Below are positions 61,580 through 64,000 of a DNA stretch of 64,000 nt, one piece after another (position 1 is the stretch's first letter; every line of letters starts with the position of its first letter). A model generated the notes under the pieces. It was given only the letters and a program-made list of their open reading frames with translations. It made no database searches and was not told the origin of the DNA. The position numbers were made by a program, and so were the translations under genes. Origin of the DNA: Qipengyuania flava (lineage in GTDB: Bacteria > Pseudomonadota > Alphaproteobacteria > Sphingomonadales > Sphingomonadaceae); NCBI RefSeq assembly GCF_011762005.1, contig NZ_JAASQU010000004.1:207108-271107 (forward strand), written 5' to 3'.

Positions 61580-62161
61580 ATGTTATCAGCAGCATACGAA
61601 CAGCCTGAACAATATCCCGATTGCGCGCGCGTGGAACCACGCACGAACATGTTCGTGATGGCGGCCCTCGTTACCGGCCACACGCGCGAAACCGTCAAGG
61701 TCCGCAACATGTCCGCCAGCGGCGCTCTGGTCGAGGGCTCCACGTTACCGCATCCCGGCACACAATGCCTGCTCAACCGCGGCGAGATCGCGCTTGAAGC
61801 AGAAGTCGTGTGGATGAAATTCGGCAAGGCCGGGCTGCGCTTCGCACGGCGCGCGGATGTCGCGCAGTGGCTACCCTCGGGCCGCCGGTCGCAGTCCGAT
61901 GTCGATGATGCCGTGCGCCAGGCCAAGGCGGCGCAGGCCGCACCGGTGCCGCCGCAATCGCGCCCGGTTCCGCCACCGGCCGCCCCGCTGTTCGCCACCG
62001 AGCTCAGCCGCGAAGACGTGGGCCAGACCGCCGCTGCGATCGAACAGCTCGCCGATCAACTGGCCGGCGATCCCGACGTGGTGGCACGTTACATGACCAA
62101 GCTGCAATCGCTGGACATCGCCGCGCAGACGCTGCGGAAACTCGCCGAGCAGATGCCCTGA
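61580..62161 (+). CDS. PilZ domain protein, probable c-di-GMP receptor
   Basis: A 193-residue protein. The PilZ domain spans about 12-95 with both ligand motifs present: Arg17-x3-Arg21 (RVEPR) and Asn43-x-Ser45-x2-Gly48 (NMSASG), then EVVWMKFGKAGLRFAR. A Pro/Ala-rich linker (about 115-137) joins a C-terminal helical segment (DVGQTAAAIEQLADQLAGDPDVVARYMTKLQSLDIAAQ) not seen in simple PilZ proteins. The ATG at 61580 has GGGGA upstream. Location next to flagellin suggests c-di-GMP control of motility, as with YcgR, but it lacks a YcgR_N domain. Confidence 0.88.
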   Translation: MLSAAYEQPEQYPDCARVEPRTNMFVMAALVTGHTRETVKVRNMSASGALVEGSTLPHPGTQCLLNRGEIALEAEVVWMKFGKAGLRFARRADVAQWLPSGRRSQSDVDDAVRQAKAAQAAPVPPQSRPVPPPAAPLFATELSREDVGQTAAAIEQLADQLAGDPDVVARYMTKLQSLDIAAQTLRKLAEQMP

Positions 62162-62409
62162 GCGCAGCCTCTCAAGGCTGCCGATCTCCGACAATCCCGT
62201 ACCTCTCCGAGCGCTACCGCGCGGGGCAGGCCTTGCGGGTCTTCATGATCGTGTTTGGGCACGCGGACGGCCCCGCTGTGTGGCGAGGCGCTGGGCTGTT
62301 CGGGGATGTGGTGTGGGTGCTACACCGGTGGTTGCGGGGGCTCGATTTGGCCTTTTGCAGAACTCGCGTTCGTTTAATGACCCACACGGTAGCGAGAACG
62401 CGGAGATAA
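62162..62409. other. Intergenic region after the PilZ gene
   Basis: No convincing gene in these 248 bases. GCAGCCT-CTCA-AGGCTGC (62164-62181) is a perfect seven-pair hairpin just after the PilZ stop, without a T-run. The tRNA-like repeat at 62326 lies inside. The base composition becomes AT-richer towards 62400. Confidence 0.6.
62326..62349 (-). repeat. Near-copy of the tRNA-fMet 3' end (att-like repeat, distal)
   Basis: Twenty-two of 24 bases match 63908-63931, the 3' end of the initiator tRNA gene plus three flanking bases; the first 15 (CGGTGGTTGCGGGGG) are identical. The orientation is the same. Such partial tRNA ends are left at the far side of elements integrated into tRNA genes. Confidence 0.6.
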
Positions 62410-62850
62410 TTAGCGCGAAGTATTGCGTAATGAATCGGCGGAGAGCTGGCGCAAGTGTTCGGCCATCGCTAGGTCGAGATCCTGATATACATAAGGCCCT
62501 ACGTGATACTGACGTACGGTCTTGCTTGTCATCCCCTCGGGTAGGGCAGCGAATTGGGGCGGATCGAGCGCTCCACCCTCATCCTCCCAGCCATCGATTG
62601 CCTTGGCTGGCGAGAACTGCTCGGCAGAGCCGGCATAGGTGCCGTAGATGATCGTACCAGGATCGGGAATAGCGGCCGGTCGTGACATGGGGGGCGTAAC
62701 GGGCGCGTTCCGCATCTCGCGAAGTTGGCGCACCCGTTCGGCATATTCCGCCACCTTGGCGAAGTGGTTGTCGCGGGCGCACTGATCGCCAGCGGCGCTC
62801 GCCCGGATCACTTCGGTCTGGTGCGCGTGGAGAAGTTCGTTGAGGTCCAT
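62410..62850 (-). CDS. Hypothetical protein
   Basis: A 146-residue protein that I do not recognise. The N-terminal half is helical with His/Gln/Arg (LLHAHQTEVIRASAAGDQCARDNHFAKVAEYAERVRQL). The centre is Pro-rich (APVTPPMSRPAAIPDPG), and the C-terminal half has several aromatic residues (KTVRQYHVGPYVYQDLDLAMAEHLRQL). No signal or membrane segment. AAGGGG lies eight bases before the ATG, which supports real translation. It lies in the segment bounded by tRNA-end repeats. Confidence 0.65.
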   Translation of the reverse strand: MDLNELLHAHQTEVIRASAAGDQCARDNHFAKVAEYAERVRQLREMRNAPVTPPMSRPAAIPDPGTIIYGTYAGSAEQFSPAKAIDGWEDEGGALDPPQFAALPEGMTSKTVRQYHVGPYVYQDLDLAMAEHLRQLSADSLRNTSR

Positions 62851-62943
62851 GGTCGGCCCCTTTTCCGAGAAAGATCGAAAGCGGATCGAACTGCCACTCA
62901 GACGCGCAAGTGAGAACGCGCCCGAGTGGCAGCGGATCAGGGG

Positions 62944-63222
62944 TTAGTGGGCCTGCGCGCGCGGTGCGCCCTGCGTACCGCGTTCGCCTTCCTGCTGTTT
63001 CTTCCCCTGTTTCTGCTCCTGGCGGCGCAGATTGGTGGCTGAAGGCTTCCCGCCATCGACCTGACGGGTTTCGTAACCCCAGCGCTGCCCCTGCTCGGGC
63101 GCGGTCGCCTGCGTCTGCAGGTCGTCCTTACCGAACATGAGCGCATCGCCGCCCTTTTCGGGAGTGATCGTGCCGCTACCCTTGCCGCTGTCATAGCTCT
63201 TGATGGTGCCGAAATGTGTCAT
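62944..63222 (-). CDS. Degenerate cold-shock-domain protein
   Basis: A 92-residue protein. Residues 1 to about 62 follow the cold-shock fold: MTHFGTIKSYDSGKGSGTITPEKGGDALMFGKDDLQ, with WGYETRQVDGGKPSATNL in place of the usual final strands. The RNA-binding motif KGFGFI reads KGSGTI, so two of the stacking aromatics are lost. The end (RRQEQKQGKKQQEGERG) is a basic Gln/Lys tail. The ATG at 63222 is chosen because an in-frame start 11 codons upstream adds unrelated sequence. Nucleic acid binding is probable but weaker or different from CspA. Confidence 0.78.
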   Translation of the reverse strand: MTHFGTIKSYDSGKGSGTITPEKGGDALMFGKDDLQTQATAPEQGQRWGYETRQVDGGKPSATNLRRQEQKQGKKQQEGERGTQGAPRAQAH

Positions 63223-63910
63223 GAGAACTTCTTTCGAATACACGCAGGCGTTCAATAGCGACCGCTTGTGCGCGGGCTAAGAGGCGGAATGGAAAGAAGG
63301 GAAGGCAACTCGCCTTCGGGACCGTCTATCTCGACTGGTAGCTGGTACTAAGATGGGCACGATGCATTTCAAAACAAGTGTATCGCATGAAAAATTTTGT
63401 TCGCATTCGAAATCAGCGGCGGAGGTTCTGAAGGTGAGCTTCACCCCCTAATCGGACATAACCTGTGCTGATTGTCGGAGCAAAAGCTGCCGGTCGGCTT
63501 TTGGGCGTAAGCGGTCTGTCCGCTCGCGGCTCTAAGCTTACGAAGCAGACAAGTGAGATGCAGCCTCCAGCCAGCTTAGACCAAGAGAATTTCTGGCAGG
63601 TCGAAGCGAATACGTTGGTGATGACCAGCGTCATGGCCATTTTTGCGGCGTGCCGATTCGGCGGTTGGCCAGGGTCGTCTTGCCCACACGGAGAAAGCCA
63701 GCGAACTAGGTTATGATCTTCGGTCGGCACTCGACGATGAGCGCGTGAATACCCAAGCAGCCGAGATCCTCAGCTTACTCATCCGGAGCATAACAATCCA
63801 TCTCGGCGAGAATGCCAAGGCCGAAGTGTCTGCAGATGTGGTGGATTTGATGAGCTACGCCGCCCTGGACAACGCTGAGTGGGAGGTCCGAAGGGAGTGT
63901 TCTGTAGCGG
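63223..63910. other. Sparse region without a confident gene
   Basis: These 690 bases are visibly AT-richer than the rest of the window. Two plus-strand open frames (63465-63716, 83 aa from GTG; 63643-63954, 103 aa from TTG) lack ribosome sites. The second reads into the antisense of the tRNA (ending GVGFEPTTFRL, a known false-protein signature), although DDERVNTQAAEILSLLIRSITIHL has a protein-like look. I would leave both unannotated. No promoter or terminator is assigned. Confidence 0.5.
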
Positions 63911-63987
<77 letters not shown>

Positions 63988-64000
63988 GCACCTTTTTGTT

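Noticed and set aside
62280..62651. 123-codon plus-strand open frame after the PilZ gene
   Set aside because: It overlaps the better supported minus-strand gene at 62410-62850, begins in low-complexity GT-rich DNA and resembles no protein.

Overview
The window is GC-rich, densely coded DNA from an alphaproteobacterium, most likely a member of the Sphingomonadales (Erythrobacteraceae-like). This placement is an inference from the protein style: paired TonB-dependent receptors beside beta-oxidation genes, and compact flagellar proteins. No 16S rRNA gene or other decisive marker is present.

1-11 kb is a fatty acid/acyl-CoA catabolism block: a CitE-like CoA ester lyase, two acyl-CoA dehydrogenases, an MFS carrier, an acyl-CoA ligase translationally coupled to a double-domain TetR regulator, a serine beta-lactamase-fold esterase, and a fused enoyl-CoA hydratase/3-hydroxyacyl-CoA dehydrogenase. 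11-17 kb holds two large TonB-dependent receptors, each followed or preceded by clear hairpins. 17-22 kb is a DevBCA-type tripartite exporter (FtsX-like permease, ATPase, HlyD adaptor, NodT/TolC lipoprotein). A TetR gene diverges from it, and two perfect tandem palindromes lie between them.

22-29 kb is the most unusual part. It contains a 1031-aa membrane histidine kinase, an overlapping 553-aa PAS-DHp-REC-Hpt protein without an ATPase domain, a heme nitric-oxide/oxygen binding (H-NOX) protein with an intact proximal His and YxSxR motif, and an NtrC-type sigma-54 response regulator. A textbook sigma-54 promoter with upstream inverted repeats precedes the H-NOX gene. This reads as a gas-sensing phosphorelay placed directly against the flagellar genes.

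29-61 kb is an almost complete flagellar regulon: motBA, flgLKJIHGFEDCB, a MotA/ExbB-like plus small Asp-bearing membrane protein pair, flgA, flgM, flgN-like, a lytic transglycosylase, flhA, fliA, an unknown gene, fliS, fliD, flhB, fliRQPONMLKJIHGFE, a FlbD-like activator and one flagellin. Promoters readable by eye suggest the usual hierarchy. Consensus sigma-54 elements precede flgB and the transglycosylase-flhA-fliA operon. A T(A/T)A(A/T)-N15-GCCG element, which I interpret as sigma-28, precedes flagellin, flgM, the MotA-like gene and the unknown 134-aa gene. TTTGCCGG-type repeats are candidate FlbD sites. FlgD and FlgE are unusually short.

61-64 kb carries a PilZ gene, then a sparse segment with a hypothetical gene and a degenerate cold-shock-like gene, ending in an initiator tRNA-Met on the minus strand. 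A 24-base near-copy of the tRNA 3' end lies 1.6 kb away, as expected for an island or its remnant. No CRISPR array, rRNA gene, transposase or integrase was seen.
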